From assembly GCA_000955795.1 (NCBI GenBank), contig JYOB01000007.1, forward strand, positions 124,001 to 188,000: a stretch of 64,000 nucleotides of DNA. Direction: 5' to 3'. The stretch comes from Burkholderiaceae bacterium 26 (GTDB taxonomy: Bacteria > Pseudomonadota > Gammaproteobacteria > Burkholderiales > Burkholderiaceae). Of the stretch, positions 42,970 through 52,370 are shown piece by piece (the stretch's first letter is position 1; each line of letters opens with the position of its first letter). The notes under the pieces are model-generated. The model was not told the DNA's origin, made no database searches, and saw only the letters and a program-made list of their open reading frames with translations. The position numbers were made by a program, and so were the translations under genes.

Positions 42970-43809
42970 ATGAAACCGCGCACTGAACACGATTACCACC
43001 GCCGCATCGCCCGCGTGATCGAAGCGATCCTGGCCGACCCTGCCGCCCCACACACGGTGCAGAGCCTGGCGGCGGTAGCGCACCTGTCGCCGTTTCACTT
43101 TCATCGCATCTACCGCGCGCTCACCGGCGAAGGCGTGTTCGAGACCGTCCAGCGCCTGCGGCTGGCGCAGGCTGCGCACCGTTTGAGCGGCGCAGAAGAT
43201 TCCGTCACCGATGTCGCACTCAATGTCGGCTATGGCAGCCCGCAGGCCTTCGCCCGCGCTTTCCGTGAATTCACCGGCATAAGCCCGCGCGCGTTCCAGA
43301 CCCGGCAGCAGGCGTTGAATGTGCGCAGCACCGAGACCGCAGACCTGCCGCCCATCGAGCTGATCGAACAGCCGCCTCTGCACGCGCTCTGCCTACGCCA
43401 CGACGGCCCCGTTGCGACCATTCGCCAGACGTTTGTCATGCTGCGGCAACTGCTTGGCATCGATATGGAATCGGCGGATGCGCCTGACCGCATTGGCATT
43501 TGCTATGGCGACCCGGAAACGCCTGGCTCGTTCGAATACTTCGCGGGCGTGATCCTCGATACGCCGCGCGCAATGACCGGCCGCTTGCTGCCGATGCGCA
43601 TCGAAGACGGTCTCTACGCTTGCCACCGGCTGATCGGCCCTTACGCGCTGATCGCGCCCACCATGCAGGCGCTCTACGGCGGCTGCCTCCCCAGCTACGG
43701 CTTCGAACCGGACGACCGGCCGGCGCTTGAGTTGTATCGCAGCCCAGGGCGGCACCACCCGCCGCGCGCCTGCGTGACTGACCTGATGATTCCCATCCGC
43801 AAGGAGTAA
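42970..43809 (+). CDS. AraC-family regulator with GyrI-like effector domain
   Basis: 279 aa from the ATG at 42970. The N-terminal ~110 residues hold two AraC helix-turn-helix motifs (VQSLAAVAHLSPFHFHRIYRALTGEGVF and VTDVALNVGYGSPQAFARAFREFTG). The C-terminal ~155 residues form a GyrI/AraC_E_bind domain (RIGICYGDPETPGSFEYFAGVI), as in Rob/SoxS-type or BmrR-like ligand sensors. It is followed after 2 bp by an exported hydrolase gene, so they form an operon. Confidence 0.92.
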   Translation: MKPRTEHDYHRRIARVIEAILADPAAPHTVQSLAAVAHLSPFHFHRIYRALTGEGVFETVQRLRLAQAAHRLSGAEDSVTDVALNVGYGSPQAFARAFREFTGISPRAFQTRQQALNVRSTETADLPPIELIEQPPLHALCLRHDGPVATIRQTFVMLRQLLGIDMESADAPDRIGICYGDPETPGSFEYFAGVILDTPRAMTGRLLPMRIEDGLYACHRLIGPYALIAPTMQALYGGCLPSYGFEPDDRPALELYRSPGRHHPPRACVTDLMIPIRKE

Positions 43810-43811
43810 AG

Positions 43812-44924
43812 ATGCTGCATCGTTGCCTTGCCGCCGCGCTGGCGGCCTTTGTCATGGGCGCCGCGTATGCCGGTGCCGCAGACGAGCCCGCTACGCCTTA
43901 TCACGTGGGCGAAACCACACGCGCGTTCCACCCCCAGGCTGAGCGCCATTGGCGTGGGGCACGCACGCAGGCGCTCATCACCAACGTCTGGTATCCGGTG
44001 GACGTTTCTGTGCCGGAGGTGTTGCACAACATCGATGCGCTGGGCCGGTCGCCCTTTCACATGCAGCCATCTGCGGGCGAAGCGCCGCTCGCGTCAACGC
44101 ATGCGCAATATCCGCTGGTGCTGCTTTCGCACGGCACGGGCGGCACGGCAGCAAGCCTCGATTGGATGGCCGCAGCGCTGGCAGCGAACGGCTACATCGT
44201 CGCGGGCGTGAATCACCCGGGCAACACGGCGCTGGAACCGCTCACGCACGACGGCTTCATGCTGTGGTGGGAGCGCGCCACCGATGTGAGTGAAGTGTTG
44301 GATGGCGTTCTCGCCGACCCCGTATTGGGCGCGCATATCGACCGCACGCGCATCGGCGCAGTGGGCTTTTCGTTGGGCGGCTATACCGTGCTGGAGCTGG
44401 CCGGCGCGCGCACGGATGTTCCGGCCTTCATGGCGTTCTGCGGCTCGCCGCAGGCCGATGCGATCTGCCATCCGCCCGAGATGGCACGTGCGCAGATCAA
44501 CCCGGCTGCAGACACAACGAGGACACCGCAAACGGAAGCATCCCTCGCCCGCTCCGGTGCGTCCTACCGCGACGCACGCATCAAGGCCGTCTTTGCGATG
44601 GCTCCCGCAGTGGGCATGGCGATGGATGCCACATCGCTCGGCAACATCAGCATTCCGGTCTCACTGATGGCCGGAGACGCGGATGTCACCGTGCCCGTCG
44701 ACACCAACGTGCGCCGTGTCGCCAAGCTGTTGCCCAAGGCGGATCTACTGCTAGTGCCGGGCGCGTCGCATTACACGTTCATGGATACCTGCCTGCCTGG
44801 CGGTGAGGCCCATGTGCCGCTGCTGTGCAAGGACAACCCCGGCGTGGATCGTGACGCGGTGCATGCCCAGGCCGTGCGCCGGGCGCTGGACTTTTTCGGG
44901 GCGACGCTACCCGGTCCAATCTGA
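43812..44924 (+). CDS. Exported alpha/beta hydrolase (dienelactone-hydrolase / PAF-acetylhydrolase-like)
   Basis: 370 aa with AAGGAG upstream inside the end of the araC gene. A signal peptide (LAAALAAFVMGAAYAGA) precedes the hydrolase core. The motifs are LLSHGTGGTAAS near the oxyanion region, the nucleophile elbow GFSLGG, an Asp in MAGDADVTVPV and His in GASHYTFMD. Four Cys in the C-terminal part (for example DTCLPGGEAHVPLLC) could form disulfides. Substrate unknown; ester or lactone hydrolysis in the periplasm is expected. Confidence 0.85.
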   Translation: MLHRCLAAALAAFVMGAAYAGAADEPATPYHVGETTRAFHPQAERHWRGARTQALITNVWYPVDVSVPEVLHNIDALGRSPFHMQPSAGEAPLASTHAQYPLVLLSHGTGGTAASLDWMAAALAANGYIVAGVNHPGNTALEPLTHDGFMLWWERATDVSEVLDGVLADPVLGAHIDRTRIGAVGFSLGGYTVLELAGARTDVPAFMAFCGSPQADAICHPPEMARAQINPAADTTRTPQTEASLARSGASYRDARIKAVFAMAPAVGMAMDATSLGNISIPVSLMAGDADVTVPVDTNVRRVAKLLPKADLLLVPGASHYTFMDTCLPGGEAHVPLLCKDNPGVDRDAVHAQAVRRALDFFGATLPGPI

Positions 44925-44952
44925 GCGTCGCCCGCCAGTCGACGTCGATCGA

Positions 44953-46074
44953 TTATTGCTTCTGCACCGCCACGCTACCGATCGAATAGCCCGCGCCAAA
45001 CGAGCAGATCATGCCCAAGTCGCCGGACTTCAGGTCGGCACGATGACGGTGGAACGCAATGATGGAACCCGCCGATGCGGTGTTCGCAAACTCATCCAGA
45101 ATGACCGGCGCCTCATCCGCCGACGCATCGTGCCCAAGCAGGCGCCTGCCGATCAGCTGGTTCATCGCCAGGTTGGCCTGATGCAGCCAGAAGCGGCGCA
45201 CGTCGGCCGGGGCATGGCCCAGTTGCTGCAGATGGCCAGCAATATGTTCAGCGGCCATCGGGCAGACTTCCTTGAAGACCTTGCGGCCTTCCTGGCGGAA
45301 AAGCTGATCGCGATCGTCCGGGTTGCGGTCTTCGCTGCGCGAGAGGTAGCCGGCGTTGTTGCGGATGTTGTTGGAAAAGCTCGTCGCGCACTTGGTGCCG
45401 AGCACACGCCAGGCGTCGGTGGAACGCGTGTCTTCTGCGCGCTCGACCAGCACGGCCGTGCACACGTCACCGAAGATGAAGTGGCAGTCGCGGTCTTTCC
45501 AATCGAGGTGGCCGGAGGTGATTTCCGGGCTCACCACCAGCGCGGCGCGCGCCGTGCCGCTGCGCACGGCATTGATGGCCTGTTCCAGCCCGAAGGTGGC
45601 CGACGAACACGCGACGTTCATGTCGAACGCGTAGCCGCCCGCGCCAATGCCGTTCTGAATCTCCACGCCCAGTGCCGGATACGGACGCTGGAAGTTGGAC
45701 GTCGCGCACAGCAGCATGTCGACGTCGGCGGCATCACGGCCGGCAGCAGCCAATGCATCGCGCGCGGCCGCCACGCCAATTTCGGCTTGCAGCGACAGCG
45801 CCTCATCGGGGCGCCGCGTCAGACGCGGGCGCATGCGCGTCGGGTCCAGCACGCCGGCCTTGTCGATCACGTAGCGCTGGCGAATACCCGAAGCCTTCTC
45901 GATGAACTCCGCCGACGACTCCGCCAGCGCCGTCAGCTCGCCCGCGGCAATCGCTGCGGCGTGCTGCGCGTTGTAGAGCTGCGCGTAAGTGTTGTAGGAG
46001 GCGACCAGCTCCTCGTTGGTGATGACCTCGGGCGCGACCCACAGGCCCGTGCCGCTGATGACGACGTCGTGCAT
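44953..46074 (-). CDS. Beta-ketoacyl-ACP synthase III family protein (FabH-like)
   Basis: 373 aa. Thiolase-fold condensing enzyme with catalytic Cys in NVACSSATFG, His in WLHQANLAMN and Asn in FANTASAGS, the FabH triad. It is longer than canonical FabH (about 317 aa) because of an N-terminal insert (residues ~25-60) and other loops. It resembles secondary KAS III enzymes of Ralstonia that work beside the main FabH or in special acyl-chain synthesis; the exact role is not readable. Monocistronic. Confidence 0.9.
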   Translation of the reverse strand: MHDVVISGTGLWVAPEVITNEELVASYNTYAQLYNAQHAAAIAAGELTALAESSAEFIEKASGIRQRYVIDKAGVLDPTRMRPRLTRRPDEALSLQAEIGVAAARDALAAAGRDAADVDMLLCATSNFQRPYPALGVEIQNGIGAGGYAFDMNVACSSATFGLEQAINAVRSGTARAALVVSPEITSGHLDWKDRDCHFIFGDVCTAVLVERAEDTRSTDAWRVLGTKCATSFSNNIRNNAGYLSRSEDRNPDDRDQLFRQEGRKVFKEVCPMAAEHIAGHLQQLGHAPADVRRFWLHQANLAMNQLIGRRLLGHDASADEAPVILDEFANTASAGSIIAFHRHRADLKSGDLGMICSFGAGYSIGSVAVQKQ

Positions 46075-46245
46075 ACCCGGAATTTGTTAATTTTTCGTGG
46101 CGGCGACGATAGCACATCGGCCGGGCAACGCGGGGCGCGGGATGTGGTCGTTTACGTCTAGTTTGGCCTTGCGCTGCCGAGCGCACATGCCCAGACGCCG
46201 CCCCAACTCCGCGCCGCAGCACTGGCACAGCCAGCAAAACAAAAC

Positions 46246-46270
46246 GGGTGACAGCACCGCTCTGTCACCC
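46246..46270 (-). terminator. Terminator after the glutamate carboxypeptidase gene
   Basis: Perfect 9-bp stem GGGTGACAG-N7-CTGTCACCC in the gap between two leftward genes. On the minus strand it is followed by GTTTTGTTTT, a good U-tract, so it should end the carboxypeptidase transcript before the FabH-like gene. Confidence 0.85.
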
Positions 46271-46300
46271 GCCCTTTGTTGCGTACCGCCGGCGTGGAGC

Positions 46301-47524
46301 TTACTTGCTCGCAGCAAGCTCCATGATCATGCGCGATAGCAGATAGAGACGCGGCACGACGCTCTCCACCTCTGCGTATTCCTCCGGCGTGTGAATGCCG
46401 CCGCCAACGATGCCGAAGCCATCAAGCGTGGGCGTGCCGACACCGGCCGACAGGCTCGAATCGGCCGCGCCGCCGCTGCCTTCGAGCGTCAGCTTGCGCC
46501 CGATCTCGCCGTAGATGGCTTGCGCCTTGGCGGCAAGCTGGTCCGACGCAGCATTGCGCGGCATCGGGGGGAAGCCTCGCACCAGCGACGTCTTCACCTC
46601 TGTATCGGGGATCAGCTTGTTGGCCGACACGCGCGTCATGTCGCGTTCCACGCGGTCGAATTCCTCCGGCACAGCCACGCGCACGTCTGCATAGGCCGTT
46701 GCATGGTCGGGAATGACGTTGGTTGCGTCGCCCGCCTTGAGCACGGTCACGTTGAAGGTCGTCTGCTTGGCGCTGTCGCCCAACTTGCCGAGCTGCAACA
46801 CCTGGTGCGCCAATTCGTTGGCGGCGTTGCGGCCCGACTCCGGTGCCACACCGGCGTGCGCGGCCTTGCCTTTGATGTCGATCTCCGCCGTGCCGCTGCC
46901 CTTGCGCCACACGACCAGCCCATCGGCGGGTCGACCAGGCTCCAGATTGAGCGTCACGTCATGCTGCTTGGCCTCGCGCTCGATCAACGCGCGCGTGCCC
47001 TTTGAGCCGGTTTCCTCGTTGGTGTTGAGCAGCAGCGTGACTTGCCCGTATTGCTTGAAGTCGAGCTGCTGAAGAATCTTCATCGCGTACAAACCCGCCA
47101 CCACGCCGCCCTTGTCGTCCATCACGCCGGGGCCGTAGGCGCGCTTGTCCTTGATGGTGAACGGCTTGGCACGGGCCGTGCCGTCTTTGAAAACGGTGTC
47201 CATGTGGGCCATCAGCAGAATGCGCGTCTTCCCAGTGCCCTTCCAGGTGGCGAGGATGTTGTTGCCGACTGCCGGCGCGGCGGACACCGTTTCCACCTGG
47301 GCGCCGGCCTTGCGCAGTTCATCGGTGACGATGCTGCCCATTTGGCTGAGCCCCGCTTCGTTGCCCGTTCCCGAATCGATGTTCACCAGGCGCTCAAGCA
47401 GGTGCAGTGCGTCGCCACGGTAACCCTCTGCGGCGGACAGCACCTTGGGATTGGCATCGGCAGCGCAGGACAAACCTGAGGCACACAACAGCAGCGCAGC
47501 AACGGCAAGGCGGGATGGTTTCAT
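46301..47524 (-). CDS. M20-family glutamate carboxypeptidase (CPG2-like), exported
   Basis: 407 aa from the ATG at 47524. A signal peptide (LAVAALLLCASGLSCAA) is followed by the M20 catalytic domain: LMAHMDTVF, GPGVMDDKGG and the Glu pair in LNTNEETGS, with a dimerisation domain (AEIDIKGKAAHAGVAP). The C-terminal ligand His lies in GGGIHTPEEYAE. It cleaves C-terminal Glu from N-acyl or pteroyl substrates (family knowledge). The gene stands alone, followed by a strong terminator. Confidence 0.92.
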   Translation of the reverse strand: MKPSRLAVAALLLCASGLSCAADANPKVLSAAEGYRGDALHLLERLVNIDSGTGNEAGLSQMGSIVTDELRKAGAQVETVSAAPAVGNNILATWKGTGKTRILLMAHMDTVFKDGTARAKPFTIKDKRAYGPGVMDDKGGVVAGLYAMKILQQLDFKQYGQVTLLLNTNEETGSKGTRALIEREAKQHDVTLNLEPGRPADGLVVWRKGSGTAEIDIKGKAAHAGVAPESGRNAANELAHQVLQLGKLGDSAKQTTFNVTVLKAGDATNVIPDHATAYADVRVAVPEEFDRVERDMTRVSANKLIPDTEVKTSLVRGFPPMPRNAASDQLAAKAQAIYGEIGRKLTLEGSGGAADSSLSAGVGTPTLDGFGIVGGGIHTPEEYAEVESVVPRLYLLSRMIMELAASK

Positions 47525-47779
47525 ACGGGACCTTTGTAGCGGAGTGGCAAAACGGCCATTACACACAAGATCGGTGCTTGCGGGGGCGGCCATGTTGCGC
47601 GAGGCGCACGGGTGGCACCCGCAGCTTGCTCTGGCAGACAAGTCATGCAGGGGCGGCGGGAGGCGCGATCAAGCACCGGCCCAACTATTCATTGCATGCA
47701 TTACCGGTCATTCAAAGAATAAATTTCACAAATAATGCACGCCCCGCTAATCTGATCCCTTTGATTTGGCGAGCAGACG

Positions 47780-48454
47780 ATGGCAGAGCTTTATCTCGTA
47801 CGGCACGGACAGGCCTCGTTTGGCGCGGCAGATTACGACCGGCTCTCCGAACGCGGCGAGCAGCAGAGCGTCTGGCTTGGTGAATATTTCGCGCGACATG
47901 ACATCGTTTTTGATCGCGTCATCTGCGGCACATTGCGCCGCCATGAGCAGACCGTCGACGGCATCCTGCGCGGCATGGGCGGTTCGGGCACAGCGTACGA
48001 GCAGCACGCCGGGCTGAACGAATACGACTTCCAGGGGCTCTTTGCCGCGCTCGGCGAAGATTTTCCGGAACTGACGCAGTTGGCCTCGGGCTCGATGCGC
48101 GATCACTACCGGGCGCTCAAGCAGGTGCTGCATCTGTGGTCGGACGACAAGATTCGCGGGCCGTTGCCCGAGACCTGGGCCGCCTTCCAGCAGCGCGTGG
48201 CCGATGCGCGCGCGGCCATCCAGGCCGGCGGCGGCCAGCGTGTGCTGGCGATCAGTTCCGGCGGCCCAATTGCGGTGACCGCGCAGCAGGTGCTGGTCGC
48301 ACCGCCCACGAGCGCCATCGCGTTGAATCTGCAGATCCGCAACAGCAGCGTCTCGCAGTATTTCTTCAACGCCGAATCGTTCCAGTTGGCCACCTTCAAC
48401 GGCGTACCGCATCTGGACGACCCGGCGCGACGCGCTTTCCAGACATACGGCTGA
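47780..48454 (+). CDS. Histidine phosphatase family protein
   Basis: 224 aa. The N-terminal phospho-His motif is LVRHGQASFGA, with a second His region near SSGGPIAVTAQQ where the usual GH is replaced by SG. The replacement raises the possibility of altered activity. Broad-acid phosphatase/phosphoglycerate-mutase-like family. It is 47 bp upstream of an SDR gene in the same direction. Confidence 0.88.
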   Translation: MAELYLVRHGQASFGAADYDRLSERGEQQSVWLGEYFARHDIVFDRVICGTLRRHEQTVDGILRGMGGSGTAYEQHAGLNEYDFQGLFAALGEDFPELTQLASGSMRDHYRALKQVLHLWSDDKIRGPLPETWAAFQQRVADARAAIQAGGGQRVLAISSGGPIAVTAQQVLVAPPTSAIALNLQIRNSSVSQYFFNAESFQLATFNGVPHLDDPARRAFQTYG

Positions 48455-48501
48455 TCGCCCAGGCGGACGCCCAAAACACATAACCATCGGAGGAGCACAA
48501 C

Positions 48502-49266
48502 ATGAGCACGAACTTGTTCGACCTGACCGGAAAGATTGCCCTGGTCACCGGCGCCAGCCGCGGAATTGGCGAAGAGATTGCCAAGCTGCTTGCAGAACAA
48601 GGCGCGCACGTGATCGTGTCGAGCCGCAAGCTGGGCGACTGCGAAGCCGTGGCAGAACGCATACGCGAAGCCGGCGGGAAGGCAGAAGCCCTCGCCTGCC
48701 ACGTCGGGCGCATGGAAGACATTGCCGCGGCGTTCGACACCATCCGCCGCACGCACGGCCGGCTCGACATTCTCATCAACAACGCGGCGGCCAACCCGCA
48801 CTTCGGCCACATCCTCGACACGGATCTGGCGGCGTACGAGAAGACTGTTGAGGTGAACATCCGCGGCTACTTCTTCATGTCGGTCGAAGCCGGCAAGATG
48901 ATGAAGGCGCAGGGCGGCGGCGCGATCGTCAATACCGCGTCAGTCAATGCACTGCACCCGGGCGACAAACAGGGCATCTACTCCATCACCAAGGCCGCCG
49001 TGGCCCACATGACACGCGCCTTCGCCAAGGAATGCGGGCCGTTCGGCATTCGCGTCAATGCGCTGCTGCCGGGCCTGACCAAGACCAAGTTCGCAGGCGC
49101 CCTGTTTGAAGACAAGGCCACGTACGACCGCTGGATCAGCGAGATCCCGATGCGCCGCCACGCCGAGCCGCGCGAGATGGCCGGCACGGTGCTTTACCTC
49201 GTGTCGGATGCTGCGAGCTACACCAACGGCGAGTGCATCGTCGTCGATGGCGGCATGACGGTCTGA
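48502..49266 (+). CDS. Short-chain dehydrogenase/reductase
   Basis: 254 aa from the ATG at 48502 with GGAGGAG upstream. Classical SDR motifs: cofactor site TGASRGIGEEI, NNAAANPHFG, catalytic Ser in NTASVNALH and YSITK for Tyr/Lys. The Asn at the start of the active-site helix is present. NAD(P)H-dependent oxidation or reduction of an unknown substrate. Middle gene of a phosphatase-SDR-metallo-beta-lactamase run, a combination seen in acyl/short-chain metabolism loci. Confidence 0.92.
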   Translation: MSTNLFDLTGKIALVTGASRGIGEEIAKLLAEQGAHVIVSSRKLGDCEAVAERIREAGGKAEALACHVGRMEDIAAAFDTIRRTHGRLDILINNAAANPHFGHILDTDLAAYEKTVEVNIRGYFFMSVEAGKMMKAQGGGAIVNTASVNALHPGDKQGIYSITKAAVAHMTRAFAKECGPFGIRVNALLPGLTKTKFAGALFEDKATYDRWISEIPMRRHAEPREMAGTVLYLVSDAASYTNGECIVVDGGMTV

Positions 49267-49295
49267 CACCGGCCCAGCCACGCGGAGCAAGCGAG

Positions 49296-50210
49296 ATGGC
49301 GACCCTGCCCCATGCAACGACGGCGCGTGCCGACTTCGGCCGCGTGTCGGTGTTTTTCGGCGAGAAAAGCGGGAAATATCCCGACGGCAACCAGGTCCTC
49401 ATCCGCGGCTCGGATACGCTGGCCGCGTTCGACACGCCGCTCGTCTCCAACCACATCGGCCCCGAGTTCGACGCGACCGAGCTGGTGGTGATGGGGCACG
49501 TGCATGAAGACCACATGGCGGGTCTGCATCGGCTGCCCCGCGCGACGGTGTACGTGCATGAAGCCGATCTGGCCGCCGCCCAAAGTTGGGAGGGGATGGT
49601 CACCACGTACGGCCTGGACGATGCGACCGCGCCAGCCATGCTGGAAAAGCTGCAGCGCGAATTTTTCTATGCGCCGCGCCCCGATGCGCTGGGCTATGAA
49701 GACGGTGCGCGGTGGGACCTGGGCGATACGCACGTCCGCGCGTTTCACATGCCCGGCCACACCGCCGGCCACACCGTTCTGCTGGTCGAGCCCGAAGGCG
49801 TGGCGTTCATCGGCGACATCGACCTGACCGGCTTCGGCCCTTACTACGGCGACGCCTGCTCAAGCCTGCGTCATTTCCGCCGCAGTCTGGCGCGCCTGCC
49901 GGACATTCCCGCCAAGGTGTGGGTCACGTCGCACCATCGCGGCATCTACACCGACCGCGAGCACTTTCTGCGCGACCTGGCGGCCTATACGGCCAAGCTC
50001 GATGATCGTGAAGAGCGCCTGCTGGCCATGCTGCGCGAATCCCCCAAGACACTGGCGCAATTGGTGGAGCAGCGCCTGCTGTATCCGCCGGGCTACGAGG
50101 CGTTGTGGGTCGTCAGCGCGGAAACCCGCACGATTTCCCAGCACCTGGCCGAACTGCAGGCCGATGGGCGGGTGCAGGTGGACGGATACGGCATGTACCG
50201 GGTCGACTGA
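49296..50210 (+). CDS. Metallo-beta-lactamase-fold hydrolase with C-terminal winged-helix-like tail
   Basis: 304 aa from the ATG at 49296. Zinc motif HVHEDH (GHVHEDHMAG), later His in MPGHTAGHT, Asp in FIGDIDLTG and final His in TSHHRG. The last ~60 residues (SPKTLAQLVEQRLLYPPGYE and then QHLAELQADGRVQVDG) look like the winged-helix segment found at the end of LACTB2/glyoxalase-II-like hydrolases. Substrate unknown, plausibly a thioester or lactone. 29 bp after the SDR gene. Confidence 0.88.
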   Translation: MATLPHATTARADFGRVSVFFGEKSGKYPDGNQVLIRGSDTLAAFDTPLVSNHIGPEFDATELVVMGHVHEDHMAGLHRLPRATVYVHEADLAAAQSWEGMVTTYGLDDATAPAMLEKLQREFFYAPRPDALGYEDGARWDLGDTHVRAFHMPGHTAGHTVLLVEPEGVAFIGDIDLTGFGPYYGDACSSLRHFRRSLARLPDIPAKVWVTSHHRGIYTDREHFLRDLAAYTAKLDDREERLLAMLRESPKTLAQLVEQRLLYPPGYEALWVVSAETRTISQHLAELQADGRVQVDGYGMYRVD

Positions 50211-50268
50211 GGCGCCCATGACGGTGGTGCGGCGCGCCCGCAACATCGCCCTTGAAATCTGTGGATAC

Positions 50269-50303
50269 CTGTATATATTTACAGTAACTGTAAATTTATA
50301 CAG
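50269..50303. promoter_or_regulatory. 35-bp near-perfect palindrome upstream of a 90-aa orphan gene
   Basis: Two 16-bp arms (50269-50284 and 50288-50303, 15 of 16 complementary) around a TAA centre. The inner 19 bp, ATTTACAGT-A-ACTGTAAAT, are perfect. It ends 8 bp before the ATG at 50312. It is strikingly AT-rich in a GC-rich region and looks like a strong operator; the cognate regulator is unknown. Confidence 0.7.
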
Positions 50304-50311
50304 CACTCACC

Positions 50312-50584
50312 ATGGACGACCTGATCCGCATCGAAAACGAGTACGACCGCCAGACGGTGCTCTGGCTGCGCGAGCGCCTGGGTGAACAGGCGCTGAACGA
50401 AGTCGTGTTGCGCATGGACGGCCGCGGGCGGCCATATGCGTCGGAAGTCTGCCGCACGCTGGGCCTGACGCCGCCGCCGCGCAGGCGGGCGACACCGCGC
50501 GCGCGACCGCTCAACCGGGCCGTTGGCGAGGCATATCTGGCCGCTATTCGCGGCATCCTAGGCGGCGGGCACGCAGCGGCGTAA
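50312..50584 (+). CDS. Small unknown protein behind a strong palindromic operator
   Basis: 90 aa. Helical N-terminal half (RIENEYDRQTVLWLRERLGEQALNEV), a middle with CRTLGL and an Arg/Pro-rich stretch (PPPRRRATPRARPLNR), then a final helix. No membrane segment. The helix pattern with VCRTLGLTPP could be a helix-turn-helix, so the protein may bind the palindrome that precedes it; this is only suggestive. Convergent with the downstream LysR gene. Confidence 0.65.
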   Translation: MDDLIRIENEYDRQTVLWLRERLGEQALNEVVLRMDGRGRPYASEVCRTLGLTPPPRRRATPRARPLNRAVGEAYLAAIRGILGGGHAAA

Positions 50585-50595
50585 GCCGGCGTGCG

Positions 50596-51462
50596 CTAAT
50601 CCGCAAGCGTGGCGGCCGTTTCTTCGCGCAACCAAGCGAGCCACGCGCCGGCCGCGCTGTCGGCAGCGATAGGCGCATCGGCCAGCAGGTAATAGCCCGA
50701 GCCGTCACGCCGGAACCCTTCGGGCGCAATCAGCCGCCCATCTTTCAGGTCATCACCGGCCATCAGCTTTGACGCGATGGCCGTGCCCTGCCCCGCCAGG
50801 GCCGCCTGCAAGCTCAGATAGAAATGTTCGTAGCGTGCCTCGGGCAATCGACCGCGCGGCCGCGCCGTGCTGCTGGCCCGCCACCACGCCTGCCATGCGT
50901 CTGGGCGCGTGGCGGTATGCAGCAGCCGTCGGCGCGCGGCGATATCCGCTTGCGGGGCGTGCACCGGGCCGATCCATTCGTCGCAAATGGCCGCCGCATG
51001 CACGTGTGCGGGCCATGCAAAGTCATCGCGGCGCACTGCGACGTCCACTCCGGTGCGAGCGAAATCGATGGGGCCACCCGCCGCAAACAGATGCACCTGG
51101 ATAGCCGGATGCCGCGCTTGAAAACGCGACAGCCGCGGAATCAACCACCGCATCGCCAGCGTCGGCTCGCACGACACGACCAGCGCTGAAGACGTGGCCC
51201 GACGAGCAATCCGATCGATGCTATCTGTGAGAATCGCGAACGCATCGGTGGCAGCCACATGCAACTGTTCGCCCGCAGGCGTCAGGAAGACCGCGCGGTT
51301 GCGCCGCTCAAACAAATCCACCCCTAACGATGCTTCCAGCTGCCGTACCTGTCGGCTCACAGCGCCATGCGTAACGTGCAATTCCTGCGCCGCACGCACG
51401 AAGCTGCCATGCCGGGCGGCAGCTTCAAACACACGCAGGGTATTCAGCGGAGGCATTGCCAT
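50596..51462 (-). CDS. LysR-family regulator, GcvA-like
   Basis: 288 aa. LysR helix-turn-helix (FVRAAQELHVTHGAVSRQVRQLEASLGVDLFER, residues ~20-55) and a substrate-binding domain with the GcvA/AmpR-like style (PTLAMRWLIPRLSRFQARHP). It is divergent from a LysE-type exporter gene (101-bp gap), the classical arrangement of an amino-acid-responsive LysR activating an exporter. Confidence 0.92.
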   Translation of the reverse strand: MAMPPLNTLRVFEAAARHGSFVRAAQELHVTHGAVSRQVRQLEASLGVDLFERRNRAVFLTPAGEQLHVAATDAFAILTDSIDRIARRATSSALVVSCEPTLAMRWLIPRLSRFQARHPAIQVHLFAAGGPIDFARTGVDVAVRRDDFAWPAHVHAAAICDEWIGPVHAPQADIAARRRLLHTATRPDAWQAWWRASSTARPRGRLPEARYEHFYLSLQAALAGQGTAIASKLMAGDDLKDGRLIAPEGFRRDGSGYYLLADAPIAADSAAGAWLAWLREETAATLAD

Positions 51463-51563
51463 CTGTCAGTTTTTCTCACCTAAAAACGGCATCATAAATC
51501 GATTTTCAGCGATGACGGACGCATCCAGAATCGGCGCATCCTCACTTTGCGATTGCGCCCGAC

Positions 51564-52190
51564 ATGACCGAACTCTTTGCTGTTGCCGTCATCACCATCC
51601 TGGCCGTCATCAGTCCGGGCGCGGACTTTGCCATGGTCACGCGCAACAGCCTGCTGCATGGGCGGCGCGCGGGCGTGCTCTGCGCGCTGGGCATTGCGCT
51701 GGGCGTACAGGTGCACGTGTTCTACACGATGTTCGGCGTGGGGCTGCTGATTGCGCATGCGCCAGCGCTTCTGCAGGGCATCAAGCTGGTGGGCGCGGCG
51801 TACCTGGTGTGGGTTGGCTGGAAGACGCTGTCGGCCAAGGCGTTGCCCAACGGTGAGGCAACCGCCCACGGCACCAGCACGCCGACGCTATCGACCCTCG
51901 CCGCGCTGCGCATGGGCTTTCTAACCAATGCGCTCAATCCAAAAACGACGCTGTTCGTGGTCAGCACGTACACGCAGGTCGTTCACGCTGGCACACCGCT
52001 GGCCGCGCAGTTCGGCTACGGCGTGTTCATGTCGGCGGCGCACGCGGTGTGGTTTGCGTTGGTGGCGGCGGTGTTTGCGTCGGGTGCGTTGCGACGTTCG
52101 CTGCTGGCGCGGCAGCGCATCGTGGACCGCGTGATTGGCGTGATCCTGATCGGGTTGGGATTGGCGCTGGGGCTCGCGCGGCTTGCGTGA
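51564..52190 (+). CDS. LysE/RhtB-family amino-acid exporter
   Basis: 208 aa with six hydrophobic segments. The N-terminal family motif SPGADFAMVTRNSLLHGRRAG is present, with NALNPKTTLFVVSTYTQ later. Family members export Lys, Arg, Thr, homoserine lactones or other small metabolites. The adjacent divergent LysR gene is its probable activator. Confidence 0.92.
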   Translation: MTELFAVAVITILAVISPGADFAMVTRNSLLHGRRAGVLCALGIALGVQVHVFYTMFGVGLLIAHAPALLQGIKLVGAAYLVWVGWKTLSAKALPNGEATAHGTSTPTLSTLAALRMGFLTNALNPKTTLFVVSTYTQVVHAGTPLAAQFGYGVFMSAAHAVWFALVAAVFASGALRRSLLARQRIVDRVIGVILIGLGLALGLARLA

Positions 52191-52370
52191 TGTCACGCAC
52201 GGCGGCCTGCCCATGCCTGCGCCCATGCCGTCTGTCCCAGGTCTTCTGCTGCATTAACAGGCGCCAGCCTGTTTGAGACAGTGCCCTCGCGCCCTGCCCA
52301 TCGCCACGCAGCGATGAACGCCACCGCGCAAACCTGACTCGCAGCACAACCTCACACCTGGAGTGCAACC

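Noticed and set aside
44803-46161. 452-codon + strand ORF opposite the KAS III gene
   Set aside because: Antisense shadow; the minus-strand product has a full FabH catalytic triad.
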